From Leptodontidium sp. MPI-SDFR-AT-0119 (taxonomy: Eukaryota; Ascomycota; Leotiomycetes; Helotiales; Leptodontidiaceae), in assembly GCA_020726505.1 (NCBI GenBank), contig JAHLEZ010000003.1:62001-126000 (forward strand): DNA of 64,000 nucleotides, in the 5' to 3' direction. The notes beneath the pieces are model-generated. The model had not been told where the DNA came from and did not search any database. It saw nothing but the letters and a program-made list of their open reading frames with translations. The position numbers were made by a program, and so were the translations under genes. Shown here in pieces: positions 35,060 to 48,709 of the stretch (the stretch's first letter is position 1; every line of letters starts with the position of its first letter).

Positions 35060-36772
35060 CTACTTCTCAACTTGCTGCAACACTCCTGTCTCCTCATCAC
35101 TACTCCTCTCATGATGCGTCCCATGCGCCTTCTTCTCGTTCAACAAATCACCATCCGCCCCTCTCTTCACAACCCTCGTTCTCCAAGCCGGCGTACCCAA
35201 ATACCTAATCCCCTTCTTATCTGTAAACATCACCTCAACCTCCTCCAGAGTCTTCCCGGCCGTCTCCGGAAACAAAAAGAAAACATGAACGAACATCGTC
35301 GCGCAGAAGACCCCAAATAGGATATACACCTTCCACTGGATATTCTCGAAGGCAGGGGGTACGAAATAGCCAAGGGCGAAATTGAAGGCCCAGTTGGCAG
35401 ACGTGCTGAGAGCTACTGCTTTCCCGCGGACTCGGAGGGGGAAGAGTTCGGGTGGGTAGATCCAAGATGCGGGTCCCCAGGTTGGTGCGAAGGAGGCGAC
35501 GAAGAGGTAGGAGCATGCAATTACGACTTTGGCGGGGGCGCCTGACATGACCCATGATTCGGCGGCGATGCCGTTGAGTCCGCCTTTGGGTGCGGCGTGG
35601 CCGTAGGTTGCCATTACGCCGGCATTGATGAAGAGCCATGTCATCATGAGAAGGGCGCCGACGAGGAACATTGGACGCCGACCCCAGCGGTCGATCCAGA
35701 TTAGGGCCGGGATGGTCATGATTACGTTTATAACGTATTGGATTGATGATGAGACGAGCATGTTGTTGCCTTTGAGACCGGCCATTGCGAAGACATATGT
35801 GATGTAGTCTGTGTTGGATTAGCGGAGTTCAGCGTCAAGGCAGTCAAAACTTACACATCATGACATTCATTCCGGTGAGTTGGGCCCAAATTTGCGTGAA
35901 AGCACCGATATGTACACGATTCAGCATTGCCGGTTTGAAGAGCTCTGTCCATGTAACGTCAGAGTTCTTGCTGTAGAATTCGACCTCGTCTCTGATTTCC
36001 TTCAATTCGCGGACAACGACCGCGGCATTCTTGTCGCCATGTCCGTGGGTGATGGCCAGTACTTGCTCAGCATCTTCCCATTTACCATGTTTAGCCAACC
36101 ATCTAGGTGACTCCGGTAAGATGAGAAGACCAAAGAAGAGGATGATAGCGGGGATCATTTGAAGACCCCAAGGAACTCTGAATGCCGGGGTACCAGACAA
36201 GAAACTACACCCGTAGGAGATATAGAACATGATCATGATGCCCCATGTGATGGCCCATTGTTGTGTGCCGACCAGACGACCTCTTTTGCTTGGTGGCGCG
36301 ATTTCAGAGAGGTAGACTGGGATTTGGGCAGAGCAGATACCGACTGAGATACCGTTAATTATACGGCCGACGATCAGCATGGCTATATTTTGAGATGCGC
36401 AGACGATGATTGAACCGATGCACCTGACGATGTTAGATGAGATGAGGGTTGAGAGACGCAGGCTTACCAGACGACAGCTCCTGTTTGAATAGCTGTTTTT
36501 CGGCCAAGACGATCTGAGATGACTCCAGAGATGAGCGAACCGAGCCATGAACCTGCAGCCATGGAAGCTGTGATGCCGCCCTGAGTGCTAGAATTAGGAC
36601 CAGAACAAGTTTCCATGTCATTGTAGCCAGGACCATCGGGTCCTTGATTGAAGTAGCATAAGTATGGTTGTGTGGAAATGATAGCGCTCATCGAAGCGAT
36701 ATCAAAACCGAACAAGCCACCGCCAATGACGGCGATGCCAGTGATGATGTAAATATTGCCAGTATGCCACAT
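35060..36772 (-). CDS. MFS sugar transporter (hexose/quinate-type)
   Basis: A 540-residue sugar porter from three exons: 36772-36468, 36423-35855 and 35808-35060. The joins give GAVVWCIGSIIVCA and GMNVMMYYITYVFAMAG. The start MWHTGNIYIITGIAVIGGGLFGFDIASMSAII places TM1 at once after the ATG. Visible signatures are SDRLGRKTAIQ, GRIINGISVGICSAQIPVYLSEIAPPSKRGRLVG, PESPRWLAKHG, FTQIWAQLTGMNVMMYY, DRWGRRPMFL, PPELFPLRVRGKAVA and FPETAGKTLEEVEVMF. The TM7 QLTGMNVMMYY form differs from the hexose transporter at 14 kb, so it is another subfamily. The expected role is sugar or polyol import; the substrate is not known. Confidence 0.92.
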
Positions 36773-38759
36773 GATTGATTGATTTGATTGTAAGATACTC
36801 GAAAGAGATGGAGAGAAAAGGAAGCATATTGTTTGTACTCATGGCAGCATATATATTTCGGTTAAGCAACAGGTGATGTTTTCACCTCGTCTCAATGGAG
36901 AAGCTGGATAGGTACCAAAGTATCGTGAAGAATAGAACAACATCCCACCCCGCATCATGACATATAGAGCCCCCCAAACCCCCGAGCATCCCCCGCAAAA
37001 ACAGCAGATTGAAGAAATATATGGAGAAGGAGCTCAATGGCGATTGGAGCGCTACTTCACTGCCGCTGGACAGTTCACTTGTGTGGTGCCACGCCGTCAG
37101 CTGCAGAGCAAAGAATGTTCTTTCCAGTCATTCGATGATGCTACGCAGGGTATCTTGGTAAACGATTCTGGATGCAGGGACGAGAAGGCGAGGATGTCAG
37201 ATGTTTCTGCGGGAGCACGGGGGATTGAGTGGGGATTGTTTCGGACAGTGCCGAGGCCCCTGAATAATTTCCTTCTCGTATGGCGCGCGCCAGTGAGCTT
37301 CCATATCGATGAGGACTCCGAAATGAAGGTCGATTGAGTCGTGAGATATCTCCGTATCTTGTTTATTTGGTAAACACAATTTGGCGAGGAGTTGACATGG
37401 ATTGAAGAGAGGTTATGGAATTGAAAAGGGGTCGGGAAAAGCCCGGCAGTAAAAATTTCCAAGGCTTGGCGCTCGGCAACGGAAAACAATCACGCGTTCC
37501 TCACCTGTCCTGTTCGTCTATTGATCCTCCGTTCCCTTTTCTTTACTTCCAAATCACTCGTAACTGAGTCATTACGTGCACAGATACCCAAAACTCTATC
37601 TCAAAATACATCTCCCACCAAGAGACAAGACGAGACTGACAAGCGCAGCCGATGTTGGATTTGGATCTTGGATCTCCAGATGACGAATCAACGCGTCCCA
37701 CTCCCCCAGATCTGGAACGTCTGATCTCCCCGAACGAGGTCACGGATCAGGTGACGCGGCAAGGGATTGGATTCGCATCAACACTTCACCAAACCGGAGC
37801 TGCTTGAAACAATGTCCTGCATGCATGATTTGACTGAGCCAGCCAGCCAACTTCAGACTATGCGATGGGTTCAATTTGAGTGTGTGTCGTCTTTATTTGT
37901 AAGGTTTATGGTTAAGGTAGGGCTGCCGTGCCTTCAAGGAACCACCAAGGTACTGGGCGTGATTCAAGCTTGCGAATGGGCCACCGTTTGAGTCCTGTCA
38001 AGTGTCAGGACGAACGAGGTTGACCTTTTTGATCAAGATGATGCTTGCTTGCTTCCGAGGTCGTGTTAATTAGACTTCATTCGGTCCCGATGATAGGATT
38101 CATTTTCCGGGAACAAAGCCGTACCGGAAGGGCATTCCAAGAAGTCGAAAGTTTACGGGTAAGGCTGTGAAGTATGATGGGAATCGCGTTTGTGGGGGAC
38201 ATCGATATTAGTCTCATCGAGATATAGAGTACCGAGTTTCATGCAGGTATTGTTTTTGACATCTTCGATCAAGTTGATCCTTTCTCTACGAAGGCAAAGT
38301 TGGATTTGTGGAGAATTTTTTGCTACCCCCGCGTTTCTGTTCGGAAATTTGCAGATTTAGTCTGTATAGGTTTTATTCTGGCTGCAATTTCACGCAAGAA
38401 AGTAGGTTCTCAATGTCTTGAAAGGCATCAGGCAGTATATCAATAAGTTGTCATTTCATGTTCTCTTTCCCATTTCGTTTCCCGAACCTTGTTAGACCAT
38501 AAAGCTGCTTCATCATGTTTTCACTTGGCAACTTGATAGTCGCTCAGTTCATTTCATGGATTGTACAGGTGACAGGTCGGGGAGTACAGACATGAAAAAA
38601 GAATTTGCTTTGTCAAACCGTCATGCTATGATTCGGACGATGCACCCGCTGTCAGTGATACTTCCCACAAATGCGGTGGAAACGGAAAGGCTGCTTTCTT
38701 CAATGAAATATGCATTAGCTAGACCATCATAAACATGAGTAGTCTTAAACCGCAAGGAT
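36773..38759. other. Intergenic
   Basis: Holds the promoter of the sugar transporter (tatatatttcgg at about 36850). A 126-codon frame with ATG at 36957 has no family resemblance and is doubtful. The rest has no recognisable feature. Confidence 0.35.
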
Positions 38760-39685
38760 AATCTAGAAGGAACGGTTCTGGTAGATGGTGTCATATGGGA
38801 TGCATAGAACAGTACTGATATTCCGTACTGGCTCGATTTCTGAATGCCATTGGGCTATCACGACCCTGGATTCGTTCAACGTCAGAAATTACAAGTATCC
38901 TAGTCTGACATACAGACCAACCAACCCGTTAGGAAGAAAATGGACCATCACAGCGAGGACATCTTACTTGAGAGGATATCTACTCCGGCAATCAATCCAA
39001 CAACAGCAACAGATCAGCTTGAATAGAATGGCGACGACACAACCTATGCCAACATCTCTTTCAGTCGTCCGTATGTTAATAATGTCCATGATTTGATATC
39101 CCCAATATCCAACCGCACCAAGATATTATCCACCACTTATATTTCAATCGTGGACTCTCGATCTTGGTCTTAGTCCGGTTTGTACAACGGTGTTTTCGAA
39201 TGCATTGAGAACATCACAGCCGACAACCTCATCTGTAACAACACTCAACATGCCGGATACTTCAAAACCTGGACAGGCCAACAAATTGGGAACCATCCAA
39301 ACAGAGGCGGCGGTGGTATTGGATGACATTGTCTCTTTCTCAAATTAACGAGGACCAACATTCACCTCGTGCCCGCCAGACATCAAAAACGTGACCTTCC
39401 GGAACTTCACCCTTCGAAACTTCCGCGGGCCTCCAACGTCGTTCAGTGGCCAGGCCGGCGATTGGCAATTCGTCTCAATTTCAAATACAGGACTTGAATG
39501 TAATTGATATGATAGGCACGCTACTGAAAGATCCAATTGGACTCTTCGAACGCAGCGCCGTTGGCCCATGCACAAACACCGCTGTAAATGCCATCAACTT
39601 GCATTTAGCCAATGGGACGGCGGCTACAGGATGGTTGTGTGATAACTTGCGAGGGGATACGGGCTTCAATTGTACATTATTGTAA
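38760..39685 (+). pseudogene. Broken GH28 polygalacturonase-like gene
   Basis: Pieces of a pectin-degrading glycoside hydrolase 28 appear in order but in different frames. They are STDIPYWLDF (about 38813), FNVRNYKYPSLTYRPTNPLG (about 38875), TTYANISFSRPYVNNVHD (about 39035), GVFECIENITADNLICNN, then HAGYFKTWTGQQIGNHPNRGGGG (about 39190-39315), CPPDIKNVTFRNFTLRNF, and a C-terminal frame with FQIQDLNVIDMIGTLL and PCTNTAVNAINLHL ending at 39685. In-frame stops and shifts separate them, and the catalytic region is not recognisable. The set fits exo-type polygalacturonases. The gene is almost certainly non-functional. Confidence 0.68.
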
Positions 39686-41055
39686 TTTACGAGGCGAATC
39701 AGACACGTGGGAAAGTGAGCTCTGTCTGAGCTCCATGGGGTATACTGAGGACGGACATTGAGGGAAGGAAGAGAAGGTATTCTGGGGAGACTCGGCGTGT
39801 TTGCTAGTGGGACACTCTGAAGGGCTTGGAGACTTGGAGAACTTGCTTGGACTTGGAGAGCGAACAAAATCAAACAGCGTTTCGGTCGCAGGCGCAAATG
39901 CCGGCGGCGGATGGGGAAAAGAGAAAGGAGATGAGTGGCGGACACCCAAGCAGTACCAACAATGGACGACGAACGAACCGATTGTTTTGGCCCAGCTGCC
40001 CAGTCAAATCAATTCAAATCAAGTCAAGCCAAATCAAGCTGCTTCTTGGACTTGCTGGACAAGACAAATTTCCCAGAGGTATGCGTTTGCGCTGTTTGGT
40101 CCTGCGCCAAGCCGTTTGTGCTTTTTTCAATTTATTTCTTCCGAAGCTTCGCCTTTGTTTTGCGGTGCGTGGCCTGCGAGTAATCATCCAGTTACATCGT
40201 CAGGCTTCTTCTCCTTCTGGCAATTTCGTCCTAGGGCTACTTGGTTAGGCGGGAGGCAAGGCGGAGGGCGGTCAGCCATTATTTCGGAGATCATTGATGC
40301 AAAGGCGATCTCGTGGATCCCGTGTGTCTGTCTGGTCTGGTCTGTCTTTTTCTTCCTGTTGAAACGGGCCAATTACGCCAACCAGCCAGTCAGCTATCCA
40401 TCCATTCAGATTCCAGACAGCAAGGCCTGCAAACAAATGTACACGCATACGGGAGCTTGCCCCAATGCCATACTCCGTGATGTCGCACTCACCTCCCTCG
40501 AGTCTCTCCGACTCTTTCGCAGTGTCGCAGCGTGTCGTGGCTGAATGCGGGCACTGGCTGAAATAGGCTCAGGTGTTTTGCAGGCATCCTGTAACGGCGT
40601 GGCTTCTTGGCCCAGCCTGGAATAGAGATCCAGTGGTTTCGAATTTCCCTTGGCGCTTGTGCAGCTGCAGGTACAGTACCGCAGGGGGGGTTTCAGGGGC
40701 CTAAGCGAGGAGCTTGGGATTGACAGGTCCTGCTCGAGTATCCACTCAGAGAGGTCCAAAGGGGGGTAGAAGTGGGAAAGGGAAATCTCAAGATGGCTCT
40801 AGTTCTTTTCCCTTTTCTATCTTCTTCTCTGATCCGATATACATACCTTCTCAAACCCTCCTTTGTCACACTCTTTGTTACTTCTACTTTTCTGTTCGTT
40901 CTATAGTTTTTGTGTGACTGTGTGTCTGTCCGTCCTTCCGTCTCTCTGTTTTTTTTTTCTCTATTCATTGTTCTTCGTCCTATATATCCGCTGGTTCGAT
41001 TCTTTAGTATCTTCTATTCGCCGCAACACCAACTGCACCAAATTACAAAATCAAG
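39686..41055. other. Intergenic (promoter of the subtilisin gene)
   Basis: About 1.4 kb. The last 300 bases are strongly CT-rich, as in leaders of expressed fungal genes. A 247-codon frame here has a biased composition and no family resemblance, so I do not call it a gene. Confidence 0.4.
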
Positions 41056-42585
41056 ATGTTTTCCGTACGACTATCCACCATCACGGTGGTGATTGCAATC
41101 TTTATTACATTCTTCACATTCACTCAAGCTTCACCAACACCCAGAGGAGGATCGAGAGTTAAGGGCCTTGGGGTTCCGATCAATAATCCCGATGCTTTGG
41201 ATATCATCTCAAATCGCTACATCGTAGTGTACAACAACAGCGCTTCCGATGAGGATGTGGACAACTGTAGGGCGATGATCGCTACCGCCATGAAGAAGCG
41301 AAGTATTCATGCCCGGGGCCTGGATGGACGAACACTATCAAACCACATCGAACCTTTCTCGATGCAAGGATGGAGAGGAACGATTCTGGAGGCCGAGGAT
41401 TCTATGATGATGGATATTGCGGATATGACACATGTAAGTTTTTGCCTTGGGGCTTGTATTGGGTTGCGCTTGGTGGAGGGGAAGGGCGCCCAGAGGAAGT
41501 AGGTTTGGGCAAGGCTGACAAGGTTATCATTAGGTTTCGTACATTGAGGCCGACACTAAGGTTAAGGTCAACGCGTTGGTATCGCAACCAGCAGCTCCAG
41601 CTGGACTGAGACGCATATCGCACGCTGCTGCAGGAGAGACAGGATATATTTTCGACAGTACAGCTGGAGCTGGAATTACGGCATATATTGTCGACACTGG
41701 TATCCTCACCACACACGAGGAATTTGGAGGACGTGCAATTTGGGGAGCCAACTTCGTCAATAACGTCAATACAGATGAGAATGGACATGGTAGCCACGTT
41801 GCAGGCACAGTTGGAGGAGCCACCTTTGGCGTAGCCAAGCAAGTCGAGTTGGTAGCAGTCAAGACCCTCGACGCAGACGGAGCAGGCACAAACTCGGGCG
41901 TTATCTCAGGACTGAACTTTGGTAAATATCCCCCCTCATTCCCACCCCACCAGAAATCAAAGTAAAGTAACACTAAAGCTAACAAATCTCCCATTCTAGT
42001 CGCAACCAACGCCACAGCACGTGGTCTAGCAGGCAAAGCAGTTATGAACATGTCAATCGGCGGTTCAAAATCCGCAGCCTTGAACTCCGCCGTCGCAGCT
42101 CTCACTCGAGCAGGTGTAACCGTCGTCGTCGCAGCCGGAAACGAGAACCAAGATGCCGCGAACGTATCGCCCGCCTCAGCACCCAGCGCCATCACCGTCG
42201 GCGCCATCGACGCCAACGACGCCAAGGCCAGCTTCTCGAATTTCGGTCCCGATGTTGATGTTTTCGCACCGGGTGTCAAGGTCCAGAGTGTTGGTATCAC
42301 GAGTAATACCGCGAGTGCCGTGTTGAGCGGAACGAGTATGGGTATGTTATTTCTATACCTTTCCCCCAAGTATCAAAGTAAAAGAAAAACATCGCTAACG
42401 AAAATCTTACAGCTTCTCCCCACGTCGCAGGCCTAGCAGCCTACCTCATGGCACTTGAGAATATCACCGACCCCACCGCCGTGGACGCCCGCATCAAAGC
42501 CCTCGCTCAATCAACAGGCGCCGACGTCACCGGAGCAAACGCCCAGACCACAAAACTCATCGCGTATAATGGTAACGGGTTCTAA
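41056..42585 (+). CDS. Secreted subtilisin-like serine protease (S8, proteinase K type)
   Basis: A 426-residue pre-pro-protease from four exons: 41056-41433, 41534-41921, 42000-42341 and 42413-42585. A signal peptide ([21 protein letters not shown]) is followed by an inhibitor I9 propeptide ([20 protein letters not shown] ... [10 protein letters not shown]). The mature enzyme has the full triad: Asp in AYIVDTGI, His in [13 protein letters not shown] and Ser in SGTSM|ASPHVAG, the last split by an intron. The oxyanion Asn is in VVVAAGNEN. It lacks C-terminal extensions and is the length usual for fungal secreted alkaline proteases. The expected role is degradation of extracellular protein for nutrition or host interaction. 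Confidence 0.94.
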
Positions 42586-44039
42586 GTGAACCCTTGCCTA
42601 CCTTCCTGCAGATGCAGGTTAGGATATTTGCATTCGCGTTTTGATTTTTTTTTTGGGGAGGGGTTTATGAGGGGAGGGGGAGAAATGAGCTGGGATTTTT
42701 TGCATGGAAGGGTTGTTGTGATGGTGTTGGTGGAGATCGTTATATTCTGTTGTATATGCATGCAATATACCCTTTTAGAAAGACACCCCCAACCCGAACC
42801 CTGTTCTGGCCCTTTTCCCTTCTCTTTCTCTTCTTTTTCCGAGGAACATTCGGGCGTTTTAGTTTATGGAGTCAGCAAGTGCTGATCTCTCTCAAGGGTC
42901 TTAGATTTCAATGGATTTTCTTTATTCACTGCGTGCGAATGGATTTTTTCTTTGTGTCTTTTTTAAATTCCGGATGAATGAGAATCTCTCCACTTATATG
43001 CCCCATATTATATGTGCACCTGCCCTATTCCAACTAGTTTAGACCTCACCGGAAGAGGGGTCGCGCGTCGCTCGAGAATAGCGTTATGGTTGAGAATCAA
43101 TTATGGTGGTATCCCCATCCTCACGTCGAGTTAAGATTATCCCTGTACCATCCTGCAAATGATATAGAACCTATTGTTGCTGCCTAGTACTGCATGGAGC
43201 ACGCGGCCAAAAGTTTTTGTAACCGACAGGGGGAACGGCAAGCCTCCGGACGCCACAGAGCTCTGGCATCGTAACACCCTTAGGGGCTTGATTACCTGAA
43301 GAAATAGTACCTTGCGTGAGGTTTATAGGACTGGCCTTGTAATTGTAGCGACTCTTGATTCCCATGGAATGCAAGTTGCAAAACGTTTTGCCCGTCCTCT
43401 GTAAATAGCCGATTCTCAAAACCCCCATTTTTGGCCTCAACACAAGCGTTGAGGTTCTTGCAGGGCTGTTGCTGCACTACCTTCGTGACGGCACGCACCG
43501 TCGCAAGCTTCTGGGGAGGACCAATGCCTTTTCAGTTGACCATGGTCTTCCTGCCACATTTAAATGTCGCCTGCCTAGTCGGCTCATCAATCCTCCTCTT
43601 ACTCGCTTTGTCATGGGATAGATACGCGAAGGCTTAATTCAACTTACTTCGTTCGGCACACCACATAGCGCGGCCCAATCTGATTCCTGCTTACTTCGTT
43701 AAGAGGGTATCCTGATGCTCGGAGAGCCACAGGCTTGAGCTGTTCTCCACAACACTACATCTCATCTCTCGACCTTTCCACATAGTCCTGGACATTAATT
43801 ATTCATTCTTCCTTTTCAATAGCTTTTGGACTGCGACCCTTCTAATCTCTGTTTGCATAAGTGCCCATTCAAGAAAAGTGAATTGAATTAGCGTAGGTAA
43901 ATCTGAGCAATAAAAAGGGGCCAAGGATACGTTTCTGCCGCAAACGAACTTCGATCTTCCATCCACGCAGCCACAACGACATTGGAATTATCTCAATTTG
44001 AGTCGTTCATCCTGCATTGGCCCTTTTCTTCGAACAATC
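42586..44039. other. Intergenic
   Basis: 3' region of the protease gene and promoter of the ABC transporter. Only short frames without family resemblance. Confidence 0.4.
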
Positions 44040-47000
44040 ATGAATTCCGGGCAGGAAGCCGCCGTTCATCTTCCAGAAGCAGAGGGAGATTCTCCTCAAA
44101 GGGATAATGCCACAGTGAATATTGCTCCCTCCCCAGATGATCAAGGCACATCAAAGATCGAGGACGCAGATGAGCACCATGTCGATTATTCGAGCAAAGC
44201 TGAGAATAAGGCCACCTGGTCCGACTACCTCAGGGTCTTCACCTACTCGACATTGACGGACAGGATACTGTTAGGTATTGCATTCTTCGCGCAAATCGCC
44301 ACGGGCTGTACTTTACCTCTCATGAACATCGTCTTCGGCCATCTTGCAACCCATTTCAGTGCCTACTTCACGCCTGGTAGTACGATAACGAAAGCGCATT
44401 TTCTCCACATCTTGAGTAAACAGACGCTTTACATAGTGTATCTCTTTGTTGGAAGATGGGTCTTGAGTTATATCAGTATGCTCATCTTCCGCATGGCAGG
44501 TCTTCGTATGTCTGCCAAACTTCGGTCCGCATATCTCAGGGCACTCTTCAGTTTGCCGGTTCAGGTTCTAGACACTCTTCCCAGCGGTCAGGCATCGAAC
44601 ACAATAACTAGTACGGCTAACGTTCTTCAAGTTGGGATATCAGATAGGTAAGAATGCACTGTTCTTTGGCTTGCCCCACCGCACTTTTATTTCCTCTCCT
44701 GTACTCCGTTTACTCACTATCTTTCCTAATGTGACCGTTTTTGCCTTCTCATCTGCTGTTGAGATACTCTTGTAAATGGAATGCTGATACCCCACTCCCA
44801 AGGCTCGGAATCTTGGTCCAGTTCATTTCTCTCACCGTCGCAGCAATCGTTGTCGCTTTCAGATTCTCATGGGCTCTTACACTTGCCACATTAACTTTCA
44901 TACCATTCATCGCCCTCGTCTACGGGGTCGTAATACCTGTGATCATCAAGATGAGCAAGGAAGTCGAGCACGCGGATGCAAAGGCATCCTCCATTGCCGG
45001 AGAGGTCCTTGGCTCAATCCGAATGATTGTGGCCTGTGGAGCTGAAGGACGAATCGCCAAGAGATACTCGGGATGGATCGGAGAGTCTAGACGTCGTGGT
45101 TTAAAGATCTCGCCAATCAGCGGATTTCAAAACGCGCCTCCGCACTTCGCTGTATACGCCGTGATGGCGCTGTGCTTCTGGTTCGGCTTTAAGCTTTACC
45201 GTGAACATCATATTGATAGTGTAGGGACGATCGTCATCGTTCTCACGTCTGTAATGATGCTTGCCTTTGCAGCCGGGCAGATGGCTGCTCCCATAGCAGC
45301 AGCCTCCAAAGCCGCAAGCGCCGCTGGTGACTTTTTTGCAATTAGTAAGTAATGGTCGGACGCGCAATGACTCTCCTCATACAGCCCAAATGAGCGAATT
45401 CTGACTTGGATATACAGTCGACGCCCCTAAGCCATCTACTGCAGGTCTCAAAGAACCCGAGGTCTCAGCTCGCGACGAACTCCGACTTGAATCTGTCAAT
45501 TTTGCATATCCAAGCCGACCACACGTGAAAGTTCTAGACGATCTCAGTGTCCGTTTTGAACCAGGAAAGATAACTGCAATAGTTGGTGCTTCCGGTTCGG
45601 GGAAAAGCACAATCGTTGGGCTTCTCGAGCGCTGGTATGAGCTGACAGATGAAAACCGTGTTGTCCTTCCAGAGATCGGCGTGGAAAAGACGGACAAGAA
45701 GGACACCGCGTCAAAGGATCATGCAGACCCCGCGGAAGAGAAAGAAGACGCTCCTCAACCGCGAATCGCTTTAAGTGGCTCGATATTCGTCGGCAACAAG
45801 AACATCGACTCAGTCGACCTAAAATGGTGGAGATGCCAAATCGGTCTTGTTCAACAAGAGCCGTTCATCTTCAACGACACGATACGGAAGAACGTGGAGT
45901 ACGGCTTAGTTGGCTCTCAGTGGGAGAATGAAAGTCCTGAGATCAAGAAAAGTCTTGTTGAAGAAGCCTGCAGGGAGGCATTTGCAGACGAGTTCATAGC
46001 CAAACTTCCAGAGGGCTACGAGACTCAAGTTGGCGATGCCGGCATTAAACTTTCTGGAGGTCAGCGCCAGCGGCTGGCAATTGCGCGAAGTATAATCAAA
46101 CGACCGAAGATCTTGATTTTGGATGAGGCAACAAGCTCCATTGATGTGCGTGGAGAGAGACTCGTACAAGCCGCCTTAGACAAAGTCAGCGAAGGCCGAA
46201 CAACAATAACCATTGCGCATCGATTATCGACGATTAAGAAAGCTGATAATATTGTAGTGTTGCATAAGGGCAAAGTTATCGAGGAAGGCACTCACGAAAG
46301 TTTGCTCTCGAATCCGGATAGTGCTTATTGGGCTCTGGTGAATGCCCAGCATTTGTCCATGGATGAAACATTCCCTGAAGAGGCAGATAAAATCCAAAGC
46401 TCAGGCCCCTTGGTGCAAGTACAGGGGGAGGGTAGTGGGGTGGAGAACGATATGGAAGTCAGAGAGACGTACAAACCCAAATCATTCTTTGGGAGTTTTG
46501 GTGTTCTCATGTATGAACAAAGGGCTCAGTGGCCTTGGTGAGTCTATGGAACGCGTTTTCTTACTGCCGATGTCTCTTGTTCTCTCAACTCTCTAGACAT
46601 ACTCTGAGAGCTGATACATCACATGGCATTATGGCCACTCCAACCCCTATGCTATTAGGAGCACTGACTAGGAGATTCTGCCCCCTAGGTACGTTTTATT
46701 GGTTGTAACATGTATGGGCGCTGGCGGTGAGTCTCTACTTCCTAAGATCTTGCGTTATATACTAATACCAAAGCTTAGCTGCCTTCCCCATCCAAGCGTA
46801 CCTTTTTGCCCAGTTGATAACCGTGTCGGAGCTTGTCGGCCAAGCACTTGTCAATGCAACAGCCCATTGGGCATTGATGTTCGTAGTCCTAGCTATCTGC
46901 CTAGCATTTGCCTACTACTGGCAAGGGTGGTCCTCAAACCAAATCTCCGTCAACGTTTCTTGCACGTACCGCCAGCAGTACTTTGAGAGCATTCTAGACA

Positions 47001-48709
47001 AGCCGATCGAATTCTTCGATGCAGAGGATAATTCCAGCGGGACGCTGACAGGACGCGTTGCGAATGATCCGACGCAGCTACAGCAACTTCTCGGCGTCAA
47101 CATGGCGATGGTCTTTCAATCGATCTTCAGTATTATAGGCTGCATCATAATCGCGTTTGTCTTTGGCTGGAAGCTCACGTTGGTCGCTGTGTTCGTTGCT
47201 CTCCCAATCATCATGGTCGGAGCGTTCTTTCGCTACCGGTTCGAGATCGAATTTGAGAAGATAAATCAGGAGGTGTTCGCTGAAAGCTCCAAGGTAAGTC
47301 GTCTACGCAAGGCATTAGAGTTAGGCTAGTCGGTGCTGATTCTCTACAGTTTTCTGCTGAAGCCATTGGAGCCTTCCGAACGGTTACATCTTTGACATTA
47401 GAAGACATGATCACCAAACGCTATGATGCCTTGTTGCAAAACCACTTGGATAAAGCTTTTAAGAAGGCGAGGTTTTCCAGCATGATTTTCGCTCTTAGTG
47501 ATAGTGTCAATCTGTTGTGCATGGCCCTGACGTTCTATTATGGAGGGCGGTTACTCGCTTCGCGAGAATACAGTACTACCACCTTCTTTGTGGTTTACAT
47601 CGCTGTCATCAATGGTTCTGAGAGTGCTGGAGCCTTTTTGAGCTTCGGACCAAGTAAGTCAACCAAGTAGTTTAAAAACATTATATCGTAAAACCCAATT
47701 ACCGCCTATGGCATACTGGTCAACAGCTAACCTACGTGTTACAGATTTTGCACAAGCCTCACAAGCAGCGAATCGAATCCTGAGCTTCAGAGTTCCCACG
47801 AAGCCAAAAGATAAGGCAACTTCGGAGCTTCAAGATACAGAAGGTGGCGTCAAGATAGAATTCCAAGACCTGTGGTTTAAATATCCCACGCGAGATATTC
47901 CCATCTTTACTGGTCTCAACTTGACCGTCAGTCATCCCTCAAACATAAACGCTTTTAAAATACTGACCGAAACCTGCAGATTGAGAAGGGCCAATTTGCC
48001 GCCTTGGTCGGGCCATCCGGGTGTGGTAAGACAAGTATCGTTTCCCTCCTCGAAAGATTCTACGATGCGCAGAAAGGAAAGATACTGTGTAACGGCACCA
48101 ACATCGCCGATATCGACGAGAAAGAATATCGCAAAGCCATCTCTCTTGTCGCACAAGAACCGAGTCTGTATCAAGGAACCATTAGAGAGAATATCCTGCT
48201 TGGTGTGGCTGAAGCGACCACTCAAGAGGCGCTATACGAGGCATGTCGCGAGGCCGAGATCCACGACTTCATCATGTCCTTGCCAGACGGTTATAACACA
48301 GACGTCGGTATGAAAGGAATTAATCTCTCTGGTGGTCAGAAACAGCGGATTTCTATTGCGCGAGCATTGATCCGCGACCCAAGGATACTGCTTCTGGATG
48401 AAGCGACGTCGAGTCTTGATAGCGCGAGCGAGAAGTTGGTGCAGAAGGCATTTGAGAAGGCGGGTAGGAAAGGCAGGACTATGGTTGTTGTTGCACATCG
48501 GTTGGCTACGATCCAGAATGCAGATGTTATTTTTGTGATAGGTAATAGGAAGGTGTTGGAGAAGGGAGACCATCATGCGCTGCTGAGGGAGAGGGGTGTC
48601 TATTATCAGATGGTGAGTCTCGCTTTATTTGTGGGAGTATGCGGTATCTCAATCAAGTGCACTCAACTGACTTGTTACACAGTGTCAATCACAAGCGCTG
48701 GATCGATGA
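44040..48709 (+). CDS. Full-size ABC-B (MDR-type) exporter
   Basis: A 1322-residue TMD1-NBD1-TMD2-NBD2 transporter from nine exons: 44040-44647, 44803-45344, 45418-46537, 46689-46726, 46779-47293, 47350-47653, 47745-47926, 47980-48612 and 48683-48709. The last exon codes only for CQSQALDR. NBD1 has Walker A GASGSGKST, Q-loop VQQEPFIF, signature LSGGQRQR, Walker B ILILDEATSSID and the H-loop in TIAHRLS. NBD2 has GPSGCGKTS, LSGGQKQR, ILLLDEATSSLD and VVAHRLA. Both sites appear catalytically complete. It is similar in layout to fungal leptomycin-B/multidrug resistance exporters (Pmd1-like), which expel hydrophobic drugs or self-made metabolites at the plasma membrane. NBD1 carries a charged insertion (EKTDKKDTASKDHADPAEEKED) between Walker A and the Q-loop. 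Confidence 0.94.

Noticed and set aside
39801..40544. 247-codon open frame upstream of the subtilisin gene
   Set aside because: Low-complexity, CT- and CAA-rich composition, no family resemblance and no domain; it sits in the promoter/leader region of a real gene.
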